From JAUVXJ01 sp034430275 (GTDB lineage: Bacteria; Chloroflexota; Anaerolineae; UBA7937; B3-Chlor), in NCBI GenBank assembly GCA_034430275.1, contig DAOUEW010000346.1, positions 1 through 18,464 on the forward strand: a stretch of DNA of 18,464 nt. The letters are read 5' to 3'. This document shows, in pieces, positions 1 through 7,315 of the stretch. The notes beneath the pieces were generated by a model. That model saw nothing but the letters and a program-made list of their open reading frames with translations. It had not been told where the DNA came from and searched no databases. A program made the translations under genes and the position numbers. The stretch's first letter is position 1. Each line of letters begins with the position of its first letter.

Positions 1-2
1 CC

Positions 3-221
3 GTCCGTGAGGCGGCCCGAGTTCTGAGCAAGGGGGGGCTGAACACTCGTGTGGGCGAGATGAGTACGCTGGTTTGGGGTCAGGAGCAAGCCGTCTTCCA
101 GGCACTGCAAGAGGCATTTCACCAAGCCACGGAGCACGGCGACACAGTGATGGCGGTGACTCTCTCCAATGCCTGCCCGCTACCAGCCCAAGGCAGTTCG
201 CGTTCCTCCAGCCAGAGTTGA
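3..221 (+). CDS. YkoF-type thiamine/HMP-binding protein, C-terminal part (5' end outside window)
   Basis: The reading frame is open from the window edge and encodes 72 residues before TGA. The visible part carries the YkoF-family C-terminal signature: a helix ending in a V-G-E-M-S-T-L-V strand, then a W-G-Q-E-Q-A-V-F-Q-A-L helix and the block V-M-A-V-T-L-S-N-A-C-P. In this family the ferredoxin-like fold binds thiamine or hydroxymethylpyrimidine, usually as a cytoplasmic or transporter-linked binder. The last few residues (AQGSSRSSSQS) look like an unstructured tail. Its stop overlaps the ATG of the next gene (TGATG), which implies translational coupling. The N-terminal half is not in the window, so one- versus two-domain architecture cannot be judged. 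Confidence 0.72.
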   Translation, partial: VREAARVLSKGGLNTRVGEMSTLVWGQEQAVFQALQEAFHQATEHGDTVMAVTLSNACPLPAQGSSRSSSQS

Positions 222-1003
222 TGGTGGCTGAGAAACCCGTCTTCGGTGGGCAAGTTGCAGCCCACTACGAAGCTTGGTACGAGACGCCAAACGGCAGCCG
301 CGCCGACGAGCTGGAGAAAGCCGCGTTGCGCCGGCTACTGGGCAGCTTTCCCCAGGCCCGAAGCGTGCTGGAGGTGGGATGTGGGACCGGTCACTTCACG
401 CGATGGCTAGGCGAACAGGGGCTGGCAGCAGTAGGTCTGGACCTCTCGGCGGACATGCTGGCGAAAGCGCAGACCCTGAACGGCCTCTCCTTCGTGCGCG
501 GCGACACCCATCATCTCCCTTTCGCCGATGGCGCCTTCGACGTGGTGGCTTTCGTGACCACACTGGAGTTCCTGAGCGAGCCCCAGCAGGCACTCATGGA
601 GGCGCTGCGAGTTGCCCGCCGAGGCCTGCTTCTGGGTGTGCTCAACCGGTGGAGCCTGCTAGGGCTGAAGCGGCGCCTGGCGGAGCGCGCTCGCCCCTCG
701 GTCTATCGCGCGGCGCGTTTCTACGGCGTCGGAGAACTGAAGCGGTTGTTGAAGTCCGTCGGCGGTGATGAAGCACATGTGGTGTGGCACACAACGCTCT
801 TCCCTCGACAATGGCCGCGCCCCCAGTCCGCCTTGCCCTGTGGAGGCTTCATCGCCATGGCCTTGCTCATGGCGGAAACAGAGCAACGCGACGAAGAAGG
901 TTGCAGTGACAAGAAGAAGGTGCCCCGCCTTTCCGTTCCCAAGAAGGCGTGGAGCGGCGCAGACGAAGAAACAAAACCAGGAGAAAGAGAGAAGGGCCGG
1001 TGA
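221..1003 (+). CDS. Class I SAM-dependent methyltransferase (260 aa)
   Basis: This is a Rossmann-fold methyltransferase. Motif I is V-L-E-V-G-C-G-T-G at residues 49-57, the acidic motif II residue lies in V-G-L-D-L-S (71-76), the D-T-H-H-L-P-F segment is at 95-101 and a motif-IV-like D-V-V-A-F-V is at 107-112. The substrate cannot be read from sequence. ATG 221 was chosen because it overlaps the upstream stop; an in-frame ATG at 74 would lie inside the YkoF gene. The fold seems to end near residue 219 (F-I-A-M-A-L-L-M-A). The last ~41 residues are a Lys/Glu/Arg-rich tail unlike the rest, possibly a readthrough extension. Its stop overlaps the GTG of the downstream MBL gene (GTGA). Confidence 0.85.
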   Translation: MVAEKPVFGGQVAAHYEAWYETPNGSRADELEKAALRRLLGSFPQARSVLEVGCGTGHFTRWLGEQGLAAVGLDLSADMLAKAQTLNGLSFVRGDTHHLPFADGAFDVVAFVTTLEFLSEPQQALMEALRVARRGLLLGVLNRWSLLGLKRRLAERARPSVYRAARFYGVGELKRLLKSVGGDEAHVVWHTTLFPRQWPRPQSALPCGGFIAMALLMAETEQRDEEGCSDKKKVPRLSVPKKAWSGADEETKPGEREKGR

Positions 1004-1830
1004 GGATTACTTGTGTAGTTGACGACGCAGTACAGCGCAGTTCCCCGTTCTGGGGCGAGCATGGCTTGGCCTTCCTGATCGAGACAGCGGCCGGGCGCCT
1101 GCTCTTCGACACCGCTCAAAGTGGCACTGTGCTCCTCCACAACCTGGAATTGCTGAATGTCGACCCTGCAACCATAGACGTGCTCGCCATCAGCCACGCT
1201 CACTACGACCACACCGGAGGCCTCCCGGCACTGTTGGAAACTGTCCGTGCCGGCCAACCGATGTACGCCAACCCTGATCTGTTCCGCGAGCGGTTCTCGC
1301 GGCGAGAAGGGAAGCCACGAAGCGTGGGCCTACCGATTTCGGCGGAAGCGTTGGCTGCTCATTTCGCACTGCGCCTGGACGGCGCACCGCAGGAGATCAT
1401 GCCAGGCATCTGGACCACCAGCGAGATCACGGAACGCCCCGAGCCGGAGGGAAGCAGCGACTATCACCTGATGCGCGAGGGCGATGCCCTGGTCGCTGAC
1501 GAATACCGCGACGACATGGCCCTGGTGCTTCAAGATGGCGAAAGCCTGGTGCTCCTCTGCGGTTGCTGCCATGCTGGTTTGCTGAACACGCTGGCGCACG
1601 TGGAGCGTGCCTTCGAACAGCCCATCAGAGCGATCGCGGGTGGCCTGCACCTGACCAGTGCTACTGACAGCGGACTCCAGCGCATCGCCGATTTGCTTGC
1701 GGCGAGGTCGGACCTGCAACTCCTCTATCCCAACCACTGCACCGGAGAAGCAGCCTTCGTGGCCCTGACCGCGATCCTCGGATCTCACGTCATTCGCCCT
1801 TGCCCAGCAGGAACCATCCTGGAATTCTAG
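1000..1830 (+). CDS. MBL-fold metallo-hydrolase, COG1237 type (276 aa)
   Basis: The metallo-beta-lactamase fold is shown by S-H-A-H-Y-D-H at residues 65-71 (the HxHxDH metal motif). Further metal ligands are likely H191 in C-G-C-C-H-A-G, H217 in G-G-L-H-L and H246 in N-H-C-T-G. The G-C-x-H-A-G, G-G-x-H-L and N-H-C-T-G blocks are those of the COG1237 subgroup, which includes archaeal proteins annotated as dihydropterin ribofuranosyl-aminobenzene 5'-phosphate synthase. The true substrate here is unknown. GTG 1000 was preferred over ATG 949 because it overlaps the upstream stop, follows a GGAGAAAGAG stretch at 980-989, and gives the usual R-I-T-C-V-V-D-D start. It is coupled to the methyltransferase, suggesting a shared pathway. 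Confidence 0.85.
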   Translation: MRITCVVDDAVQRSSPFWGEHGLAFLIETAAGRLLFDTAQSGTVLLHNLELLNVDPATIDVLAISHAHYDHTGGLPALLETVRAGQPMYANPDLFRERFSRREGKPRSVGLPISAEALAAHFALRLDGAPQEIMPGIWTTSEITERPEPEGSSDYHLMREGDALVADEYRDDMALVLQDGESLVLLCGCCHAGLLNTLAHVERAFEQPIRAIAGGLHLTSATDSGLQRIADLLAARSDLQLLYPNHCTGEAAFVALTAILGSHVIRPCPAGTILEF

Positions 1831-1831
1831 T

Positions 1832-2107
1832 ATGAGTACAGAGAAATCGTTGTGGCAACTCTTGTCAGAGGACCCCTCGAATCTGACCTGCGAGGAGTGC
1901 TTCGCTGTGATGGAGTACTACGCCGATGTTCTGGCCACCGCGGGCCCCGACCTCCTCCCCAAGGTACTCGATCATCTGAGAAGCTGTCCCAGTTGTCGAG
2001 CTCAGCACCGCGAGGCACTCCGCCGCCTCATGGAAAGCGAATCAGAGACCAACGGGGCATCAAGGCCTGACAGGGGAGAATCGGACGGATGGGATGAAGA
2101 AGAGTAA
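1832..2107 (+). CDS. Small Cys/His (zf-HC2-like) putative zinc-finger protein (91 aa)
   Basis: This small acidic protein begins one base after the MBL stop. It has Cys20-x2-Cys23 and then His48-x3-Cys52-x2-Cys55. The H-x3-C-x2-C spacing is that of anti-sigma-factor-type zf-HC2 zinc fingers, here preceded by an extra Cys pair. There is no membrane segment and no adjacent sigma factor gene, so an anti-sigma role is not supported. A structural zinc or redox-switch role is equally possible. The C-terminal ~25 residues are rich in Glu, Ser and Asp and probably disordered. Its immediate position after the MBL gene implies co-expression with it. Confidence 0.62.
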   Translation: MSTEKSLWQLLSEDPSNLTCEECFAVMEYYADVLATAGPDLLPKVLDHLRSCPSCRAQHREALRRLMESESETNGASRPDRGESDGWDEEE

Positions 2108-2239
2108 TAGCACCTTGGCCGGTCCCTTACGAGAATCGCGAGCAGTAGGTATGACAGCTTTCGCTTGCGCACTCAGATCGTTAAGGAGCCGGGCCAACAG
2201 CAAGAGTACACGACTGCAGTCATGAGAGGAACCGAACCT

Positions 2240-3346
2240 ATGAAGAAGGCGATTGGTCTGATCGTCAATCCCGTGGCTGGCATGGGGGGCAGCGTCGGCC
2301 TCAAAGGGACCGACGGAGAGATGTACGGCAAAGCACTGGAACTGGGTGCCAAGCCGGTCGCCCCCAGCAGGACGCATGATCTCCTGCGCCACATTGAGAA
2401 CAAAGAGGGCATCAGGTTGTTCGTGGCACCAGGCGACATGGGAGAGGAATACGTCAAAGGGTACGATGTCCCGTTCACCGTGATCGGAACAGCGCGCAGC
2501 GAGACCTCGGCATTGGACACCAAGAGAATCAGCGACCAGATGGTGAAGCGTGGCGTCGAATTGCTGGTCTTCGTCGGAGGCGACGGAACGGCGCGGGACG
2601 TCTACGATGCGATAGATTCTACGGTCCCAGTCGTGGCGGTGCCGGCCGGAGTGAAGGTCTTCAGTTCAGTTTTCGCCGTTAGCGCCAGAGCAGCGGCCCA
2701 GATGGTGGATGCGTTCGTGAAGGGCGTTGACGTGGCCGAGGAGGACGTCCTAGACATAGACGAAGATGCCTTCCGGGACGACAGACTGGCCTCCAAGCTC
2801 TACGGCTGTCTTCTGGTGCCCAGCGTCCGCAGCTTCCTGCAGTCAGGTAAGGCGGCATCTAGCGTCGCAAGATCCTCTTTGGAGAGCAAGAAGGAGATCG
2901 CTGAATACGTGGTCGAGGAGATGGATCCGGAGGCTTTATATCTACTGGGCCCGGGGACGACATTGAGGACCATTACCGATGAGATGGACCTATCCAAGAC
3001 GCTCCTGGGCGTGGATGCGGTTCTCGCAGGGAAGCTATTGGGGAAGGACCTGAACGAAAAGGCCATTCTAGGTCTGCTCGAGAACTACGACAGGAGAAAG
3101 ATCGTCGTCACCCCTATCGGTGGCAATGGGTTCATCTTCGGGAGAGGAAGCAAGCAGTTCACGCCGGAAGTGATACGGCAAGTAGGCAGGGATAACATCA
3201 TAGTGGTGGGGACGAAGGACAAAGTGAGTCAGTTGGAGTGCCTGCGTGTGGATACAGGCGATTTGGGCCTCGATGAGATGCTCAGCGGCTACATCGAAGT
3301 CACGGTCGGCCGCAAGCAAGGGATGATGATGGAGGTGAGATGCTGA
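2240..3346 (+). CDS. ATP-NAD kinase family protein, COG3199/AcoX-like (368 aa)
   Basis: The protein opens with a nucleotide-binding strand and loop, G-L-I-V-N-P-V-A-G-M-G-G (residues 6-17), and carries the diagnostic kinase motif F-V-G-G-D-G-T-A-R-D-V at 111-121. These are hallmarks of the NAD kinase/diacylglycerol kinase superfamily. The ~370-residue length fits COG3199, which includes AcoX of acetoin operons. The phosphoryl acceptor is not proven, and NAD is only the family default. ATG 2240 was chosen because AGAGGA (2225-2230) lies 9 nt upstream and the fold begins at once; ATG 2222 and earlier starts add residues with no support. The gene overlaps the aminotransferase start by 7 nt. Confidence 0.82.
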   Translation: MKKAIGLIVNPVAGMGGSVGLKGTDGEMYGKALELGAKPVAPSRTHDLLRHIENKEGIRLFVAPGDMGEEYVKGYDVPFTVIGTARSETSALDTKRISDQMVKRGVELLVFVGGDGTARDVYDAIDSTVPVVAVPAGVKVFSSVFAVSARAAAQMVDAFVKGVDVAEEDVLDIDEDAFRDDRLASKLYGCLLVPSVRSFLQSGKAASSVARSSLESKKEIAEYVVEEMDPEALYLLGPGTTLRTITDEMDLSKTLLGVDAVLAGKLLGKDLNEKAILGLLENYDRRKIVVTPIGGNGFIFGRGSKQFTPEVIRQVGRDNIIVVGTKDKVSQLECLRVDTGDLGLDEMLSGYIEVTVGRKQGMMMEVRC

Positions 3347-4329
3347 GGGAGACCATCAGACTGCACATGAATGAGGTACCATATCTTCCTCCACGAGGAG
3401 TTCTCGAGGCTGCTCAGAAGGGCCTCTCTAGCTTGAATCGCTACACCGAACCGCAAAGCCTGGAGCGCCTGCGCGAGCTTCTGGCGGACTACTCGCAAGT
3501 TGCCAAAGAGCATATCGTCCTCAGTCCCGGATCCGACCTTCTCCTGAGGGAAGCGATCCACGCCTTTGCCAAGGGCAGGAAGGTCGTCATGGTGAGTCCT
3601 TCTTTCTTTCCAACCGTTCAAGCCGCAAAGGAGTTCGCGACGGAACGACTCAGCATTCGGCTCAGCCCCCCAAGTTTCGATTTGAACTTGGACCTCCTGA
3701 CTGACGCATTATCCGAGCCCAGCCTCGTGATCATAGACAATCCCAATAACCCGACGGGCCAGACTCTCCTTGATCGCCAAGCGGTCGAAACCCTGGTCGG
3801 GAATGCAAATGCGCTTCTGGTCATAGACGAAGCCTACTACGAGTTCTCCGGGCTGACTCTTGCCGATATGGTGCCCAGTTGCCCTAATCTTGCCATCACA
3901 CGCACGATGGACAAAGCCTTCAGCCTGGCGGGTGCTCGCGTCGGCTATGCTATCGCTGGAAGGACCTTAGTAGACGCGCTGTCCTCGTTCTACGCGTTTC
4001 TACCCCAATCCAGTCTCTTGGCCGCGATAGAAGCACTAAGTAGTAGAGGCTACGTGCGGAGAAACGTCCAGCGAGTCGTTGAGGAACGACAACGAGTATG
4101 GAGAGCGCTACGTGAAGAAGGAGCCCAGGTATACCCAAGCACCACCAATTTCCTGCTCATCAAGACAGACTTTCCTGATGCAGCGAACCGGTTTGAGGAG
4201 ATGGGCATCCTCGTGTCGGATCTTTCAAATCAACTCCCAGCAGGGTTCATCAGGGTGTCCACAGGTACTCGTGAAGAGAATGATGCCTTCATAAGCGGCT
4301 ACATGAGAATCCGTGAAGCCTATGACTAG
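3340..4329 (+). CDS. HisC-like class I/II aminotransferase (329 aa, PLP)
   Basis: This is a fold-type I PLP aminotransferase of the histidinol-phosphate aminotransferase/CobD group. Visible landmarks are N-P-N-N-P-T-G at residues 134-140, D-E-A-Y-Y-E-F at 163-169 (Asp contacts the pyridine nitrogen), the Schiff-base Lys192 in T-M-D-K-A-F-S-L-A-G-A-R-V-G-Y, and the substrate-carboxylate Arg305 in F-I-R-V-S-T-G-T. At 329 residues it is shorter than typical HisC (about 350-370), and the N-terminal arm is brief. The ATG lies inside the end of the kinase gene, so the two are probably translationally coupled. There are no other his or cob genes in the window, so assigning HisC or CobD would be a guess. 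Confidence 0.85.
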   Translation: MLRETIRLHMNEVPYLPPRGVLEAAQKGLSSLNRYTEPQSLERLRELLADYSQVAKEHIVLSPGSDLLLREAIHAFAKGRKVVMVSPSFFPTVQAAKEFATERLSIRLSPPSFDLNLDLLTDALSEPSLVIIDNPNNPTGQTLLDRQAVETLVGNANALLVIDEAYYEFSGLTLADMVPSCPNLAITRTMDKAFSLAGARVGYAIAGRTLVDALSSFYAFLPQSSLLAAIEALSSRGYVRRNVQRVVEERQRVWRALREEGAQVYPSTTNFLLIKTDFPDAANRFEEMGILVSDLSNQLPAGFIRVSTGTREENDAFISGYMRIREAYD

Positions 4330-4421
4330 CGATGATCGTACCGCACTACCTAAGATCGGGAGTGGATCCGAGCTTCGGTTGGACAGTGGGTGTATAATCC
4401 AATCGTCAGGGGATTGGCAGT

Positions 4422-4552
4422 ATGATCGTTTTCGGACCCGCCCGATCTAGACGTTTGGGACGCAGCTTGGGGGCTGACGACATACCGCCCAAGGTGTGCA
4501 GTTACTGGCGAGCGTATTGTCAGTTGGGGCGCACTGTCAGGATGCGGATTGA
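4422..4552 (+). pseudogene. Radical-SAM protein (COG0731-like), N-terminal remnant
   Basis: From ATG 4422 the translation runs I-V-F-G-P-A-R-S-R-R-L-G-R-S-L-G, then I-P-P-K-V-C-S-Y-W-R-A-Y-C-Q-L-G-R-T. This is the N-terminus of COG0731-type radical SAM proteins, whose cluster motif reads C-S-Y-x-C-x-Y-C. Here the middle cysteine is replaced by Arg, and only about 44 codons survive before the frame runs directly into a thioredoxin remnant. Without the full CxxxCxxC triad the product could not hold the SAM cluster. A TATAAT box at 4393-4398 lies 24 nt upstream, but no convincing -35 is present. The breakpoint is approximate (about 4545-4570). Confidence 0.7.
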
Positions 4553-4561
4553 CGGCCAAGC

Positions 4562-4865
4562 GCCCAGGGGCAACTCCTTTGAGAAAACGGTGCTGAGATC
4601 ATATCTGCCCGTGCTACTGCATTTCTGGTCCCCGTGGTGCACGCCCCGTCTCATAGCGGCCCATACTGGAGTGACTAGCCAGGGAACTCGAGCTCCCCCT
4701 CCTAATGAGCAAGTTGAGTCCGACCGACGGCTTTCGCACGCCAGGCCAGTACGGCATCATGGCTATCCCCACCCTGGTCATTTTCACGGATGGCAGAGAG
4801 TGAGGCGCGTTGTAGCGACGTTGCCCAAGCACGTCTTGAAAGGCAAACTGGAAGCGGTCCTGTGA
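4562..4865 (+). pseudogene. trxA: Decayed thioredoxin gene
   Basis: The frame starting at 4422 reads N-S-F-E-K-T-V-L, then L-P-V-L-L-H-F-W-S-P-W-C-T-P (Trx active-site region; the WCGPC second Cys is lost). A shift then moves the homology to another frame: A-P-I-L-E, a TGA where Glu is expected, then L-A-R-E-L-E and G-Q-Y-G-I-M-A-I-P-T-L-V-I-F-T-D-G-R-E (cis-Pro region). A further shift returns the last segment R-V-V-A-T-L-P-K-H-V-L-K-G-K-L to the first frame. So at least two frameshifts, an internal stop and a missing active-site Cys mark a dead gene. The apparently open 147-codon frame across this stretch is coincidental. Confidence 0.82.
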
Positions 4866-4888
4866 CCCAAAAGTAAGGAAGGAGCACA

Positions 4889-5578
4889 ATGATTGGATCA
4901 TATTGGAAGCCTACTGATGAGATCCTCGGGTATCTTGAACGAAGAGAGAAACTGGTCTTGATGGGGTGTGGCGGCTGCGCTACGGTTTTCCACACTGGTG
5001 GCCAACCAGAGGTGGAAGAAATGGCACGCATTCTCTCGAACCATGGAAAGACCATCCTGGCAGCCATCTCGCCACCGTTTGGAGAGTTCACGTGCTACGT
5101 TCCTCAAAGCAAAGCGCACTTGGACAAGCATCGAGAGGAGATCGATCAATGTGATGCTATTCTCATGCTTTCATGCGGTGATGGTCTCCAGGTTGTGCGA
5201 AAGCTGGTGGAGGCGGAATATGGCCTGGTGAAGCCCATCTATCCAAGCCTCGATGCCGTTGGGCACATGGGTGGGGGGCCTACTCTGTTTGAGGAAAAGT
5301 GTCAGCAATGCGGCGAGTGCGTGCTTGGCCGGTTTGCTGGCATTTGCCCGCTGACCCAGTGTGCGAAGGGATTGCTGAATGGTCCCTGCGGAGGTTCGAC
5401 AAACGGCAAATGTGAAGTGAACCCTGAGCGCGACTGCGCTTGGGTGCTGATATACGAGCGGCTGAGGGAAATTGGCGAGTTGGACAGAATGAAGACAGAG
5501 CCGATAATAAGGGACTACAGCAAAATGACAAGGCCACGCAGTATTGATCTCAGCCTGGTTACAGTAGATACTCCGTGA
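4889..5578 (+). CDS. metV: MetV-like protein: methylenetetrahydrofolate reductase C-terminal-domain zinc/Fe-S protein (229 aa)
   Basis: The protein matches the MTHFR_C (PF12225-type) family. MetV pairs with MetF in acetogens and other Wood-Ljungdahl organisms to form a two-subunit methylenetetrahydrofolate reductase. Visible features are G-C-G-G-C at residues 26-30 (Cys27, Cys30), isolated Cys69, Cys88 and Cys96, and a Cys-rich C-terminal module: Cys138-x2-Cys141-x2-Cys144, Cys153, Cys158, Cys167 in G-P-C-G-G, Cys175 and Cys183. The length is normal for the family. AAGGAAGGAG (4874-4883) lies 5 nt before ATG 4889. No metF is adjacent inside the window, so the partner must lie elsewhere, or the protein works with another enzyme. 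Confidence 0.85.
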   Translation: MIGSYWKPTDEILGYLERREKLVLMGCGGCATVFHTGGQPEVEEMARILSNHGKTILAAISPPFGEFTCYVPQSKAHLDKHREEIDQCDAILMLSCGDGLQVVRKLVEAEYGLVKPIYPSLDAVGHMGGGPTLFEEKCQQCGECVLGRFAGICPLTQCAKGLLNGPCGGSTNGKCEVNPERDCAWVLIYERLREIGELDRMKTEPIIRDYSKMTRPRSIDLSLVTVDTP

Positions 5579-5594
5579 AAAGAAGGTGAGGCAA

Positions 5595-5792
5595 GTGCCC
5601 ATCTAGGAATATCGATGCCGGGAGTGCGGGGAGAACTTCGAGAAGCTCGTGCGTTCAATGAACTCTGCGCCCGAGAAGAAATGCCCCAAATGCAGCGGAC
5701 TGAAGGTCGAGAGGCTCCTCTCAGCTTTTGGGATTCAGATCTCTGGCTCCACCAGTGAGCCCGTCTGTCGTATCTGCATGCCCCGAGGTTGA
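5595..5792 (+). pseudogene. FmdB-family zinc-ribbon gene with amber codon at position 4
   Basis: From GTG 5595 (AAGGTGAG at 5583-5590 as ribosome site) the frame reads M-P-I-stop-E-Y-R-C-R-E-C-G, where the family reads M-P-I-Y-E-Y-x-C. The TAG at 5604-5606 therefore replaces a near-invariant Tyr. The rest is intact: zinc ribbon Cys8-x2-Cys11 and Cys30-x2-Cys33, then a tail ending C-R-I-C-M-P-R-G with a second Cys pair. No alternative start lies between the TAG and the first Cys pair, so a functional product needs readthrough or a TAT/TAC-to-TAG sequence error. FmdB-type proteins are small putative regulatory zinc ribbons often found beside one-carbon genes, which fits the MetV-like neighbour 17 nt upstream. 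Confidence 0.8.
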
Positions 5793-5855
5793 GCACCTTC
5801 TTTGGACCAAGTTCGCAATGAGCGGGTGGTGATCACTGAGTGTGGAGGGAGCACT

Positions 5856-6530
5856 ATGTCACAGCGCAGCCACATCGAGGTGGGAGGGTGGGCGGCACGT
5901 AACTACGACCTGATGATGGACCTGCTCCTGGTGGGGCGCTATCAGGCCTTCATTCAGCGGGCCATCAAGGCGATGGATACCCGCGGGGAAGACGAGATCC
6001 TGGACCTGGCATCGGGCACTGGGCGCAATATCTGCGTGATGGTAAGGGATCTGGACTCCATCAGGCGAGTTGTTGGGGTGGACATCAATCACGAAATGCT
6101 TCGACAGGCGCAGCAGCGGTGCCACGCCTACCCCCAGGTGTCCTTTCTGAACCGGCGCATTGAGGAACCGCTCCCTTTCCACGAGGAGTTCGACAAAGCA
6201 TTCATCTCCTTCACTCTGCATGGCTTCGAGGACGAAGACAAGGACAGAGTGATTGCCAATGCCTACCAGGCTCTGAAGCCCGGAGGCAGATTCTGGATCC
6301 TGGACTTCAGCGAGTTTGACCTGGATCGGCAATGGTTCTTCTTCCGCTGGGCCTTCCGGCGCTTCGAATGCGAACTAGCCAGCGAGTTTCTGTCCCTGGA
6401 TCTGAAAGGCATGCTGGCCCGTCAGGGGTTTGCCAACTTTGTGAGCCACATGTTTCTGCGGGGCTATGTGCGGCTGCTGGGGGCGGAGAAGTTGGAGGTA
6501 GGGGGTGAGAAACAAGCAGCGAGCGGATAG
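5856..6530 (+). CDS. Class I SAM methyltransferase, UbiE-like (224 aa), copy A
   Basis: The sequence contains motif I I-L-D-L-A-S-G-T-G (residues 48-56), motif II V-V-G-V-D-I-N (72-78), F-I-S-F-T-L-H-G-F at 116-124 and post-III K-P-G-G-R-F-W-I-L-D-F (141-151). This layout is that of UbiE/COQ5-type small-molecule C- or O-methyltransferases; the substrate is unknown. ATG 5856 was selected because GGAGGGAG (5845-5852) precedes it; TTG 5802 would overlap nothing useful. The C-terminal Y-V-R-L-L-G-A and its coding DNA recur at 9652-9678, marking a partial duplicate (copy B) that is now broken. A decayed micro-ORF overlaps its 3' end. Confidence 0.85.
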   Translation: MSQRSHIEVGGWAARNYDLMMDLLLVGRYQAFIQRAIKAMDTRGEDEILDLASGTGRNICVMVRDLDSIRRVVGVDINHEMLRQAQQRCHAYPQVSFLNRRIEEPLPFHEEFDKAFISFTLHGFEDEDKDRVIANAYQALKPGGRFWILDFSEFDLDRQWFFFRWAFRRFECELASEFLSLDLKGMLARQGFANFVSHMFLRGYVRLLGAEKLEVGGEKQAASG

Positions 6531-6613
6531 CTGAGAGGAACCGTCGATGGCGGGCCCATCCAGTCCCGCCGACGATTTTGAAGTGGTTGGATGAGCGCCT
6601 TTCAGGCAGGTAA
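6505..6613 (+). pseudogene. Frameshifted micro-ORF with RRWxAHPVPPT motif, copy A
   Basis: GGAGG (6494-6498) precedes GTG 6505, which opens R-N-K-Q-R and soon stops in its own frame. One frame over, from 6521, the translation reads E-R-I-A-E-R-N-R-R-W-R-A-H-P-V-P-P-T-I-L and continues through W-L-D-E-R-L to TAA 6611-6613. The core R-R-W-x-A-H-P-V-P matches the micro-ORF at 9697-9798, and the DNA around the motif (6542-6574 versus 9753-9786) is nearly identical. One indel near 6519-6521 explains the break. The family has no assigned function that I can name; the predicted charged helices suggest a short coiled coil. Confidence 0.6.
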
Positions 6614-6776
6614 GAGGCATCGTCGAGAGGGTTAAGCAAGAACGAATGGAGAAGTGACTCCCTGCACTGCTCCAGCGACCTGGCCCGATGGACGTTTGAA
6701 AAGGCTTATGGGGAGAATTTCATCCTGGTGGGAGTTGAGGTCGGAGACAGAGCGCGAGTAGCGAGGGGCAAGTGAA

Positions 6777-7301
6777 ATGGATGCCGCAACAATGCATGAG
6801 GAGATAGCCCGGAGGCTTGGCAAGGTTGAATCCGCCCTTGATGTGGGCTGCGGCGACGGGACGCTCGTTAGGTTCCTGGCAGAGCATGTAGCACGCGAGG
6901 CTATCGGCATTGACATAGCAGGCAGCACCTTTTCCGAGGAGCGGATTTCAGGGGATGGGATCTCGCACTTGAGAGAATGCGTGGAGGGCGATGCTCATTT
7001 CATGGACTCCTTGACCGACAACCGCTTTGACGCCATAGTGACCGTTCACACCTTCCACGAATTATCTGATCCCATGGCTGCTCTACGTGAAGCAAGGAGG
7101 GTCTTAAAGCCAGGTGGAGCGATATTGATAGCCGATTTCGCAAAGGGACACGAGGGTGAGAGGATATGGGGCGAAACCTATTACGCGCCAGAGCAGATTG
7201 ACACAATGCTGAAAAAGTGCAGCTTCGAGGAGGTGAGTGCCCAGCGGGTTCCCGGCGAGCACTTCCTGTTTGCCCTTGGAAAGAAAATGAAAGGCCCGTA
7301 A
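6777..7301 (+). CDS. Short class I SAM methyltransferase (174 aa)
   Basis: Motif I is A-L-D-V-G-C-G-D-G-T at residues 20-29, motif II A-I-G-I-D-I-A at 42-48, an acidic E-G-D-A-H-F at about 69-74, motif IV-like D-A-I-V-T-V-H-T-F-H-E-L at about 84-95, and post-III L-K-P-G-G-A-I-L-I-A-D-F-A-K-G at about 109-123. The protein is short: it lacks the N-terminal lid helices common in the superfamily. An in-frame TAG at 6759 prevents extension upstream. The ribosome site is weak (GAGGGG at 6763-6768). It ends 14 nt before the DUF59 gene, so the two probably share a transcript. The substrate is not inferable. Confidence 0.82.
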   Translation: MDAATMHEEIARRLGKVESALDVGCGDGTLVRFLAEHVAREAIGIDIAGSTFSEERISGDGISHLRECVEGDAHFMDSLTDNRFDAIVTVHTFHELSDPMAALREARRVLKPGGAILIADFAKGHEGERIWGETYYAPEQIDTMLKKCSFEEVSAQRVPGEHFLFALGKKMKGP

Positions 7302-7315
7302 GGAGCGAGACAACT

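Noticed and set aside
721..1257. 178-codon antisense open frame across the methyltransferase/MBL junction
   Set aside because: It has no recognisable motif and overlaps two genes with clear catalytic motifs.
1832..2107. Anti-sigma factor role for the small Cys/His protein
   Set aside because: No sigma factor gene or membrane segment accompanies it; only the metal-binding pattern is supported.
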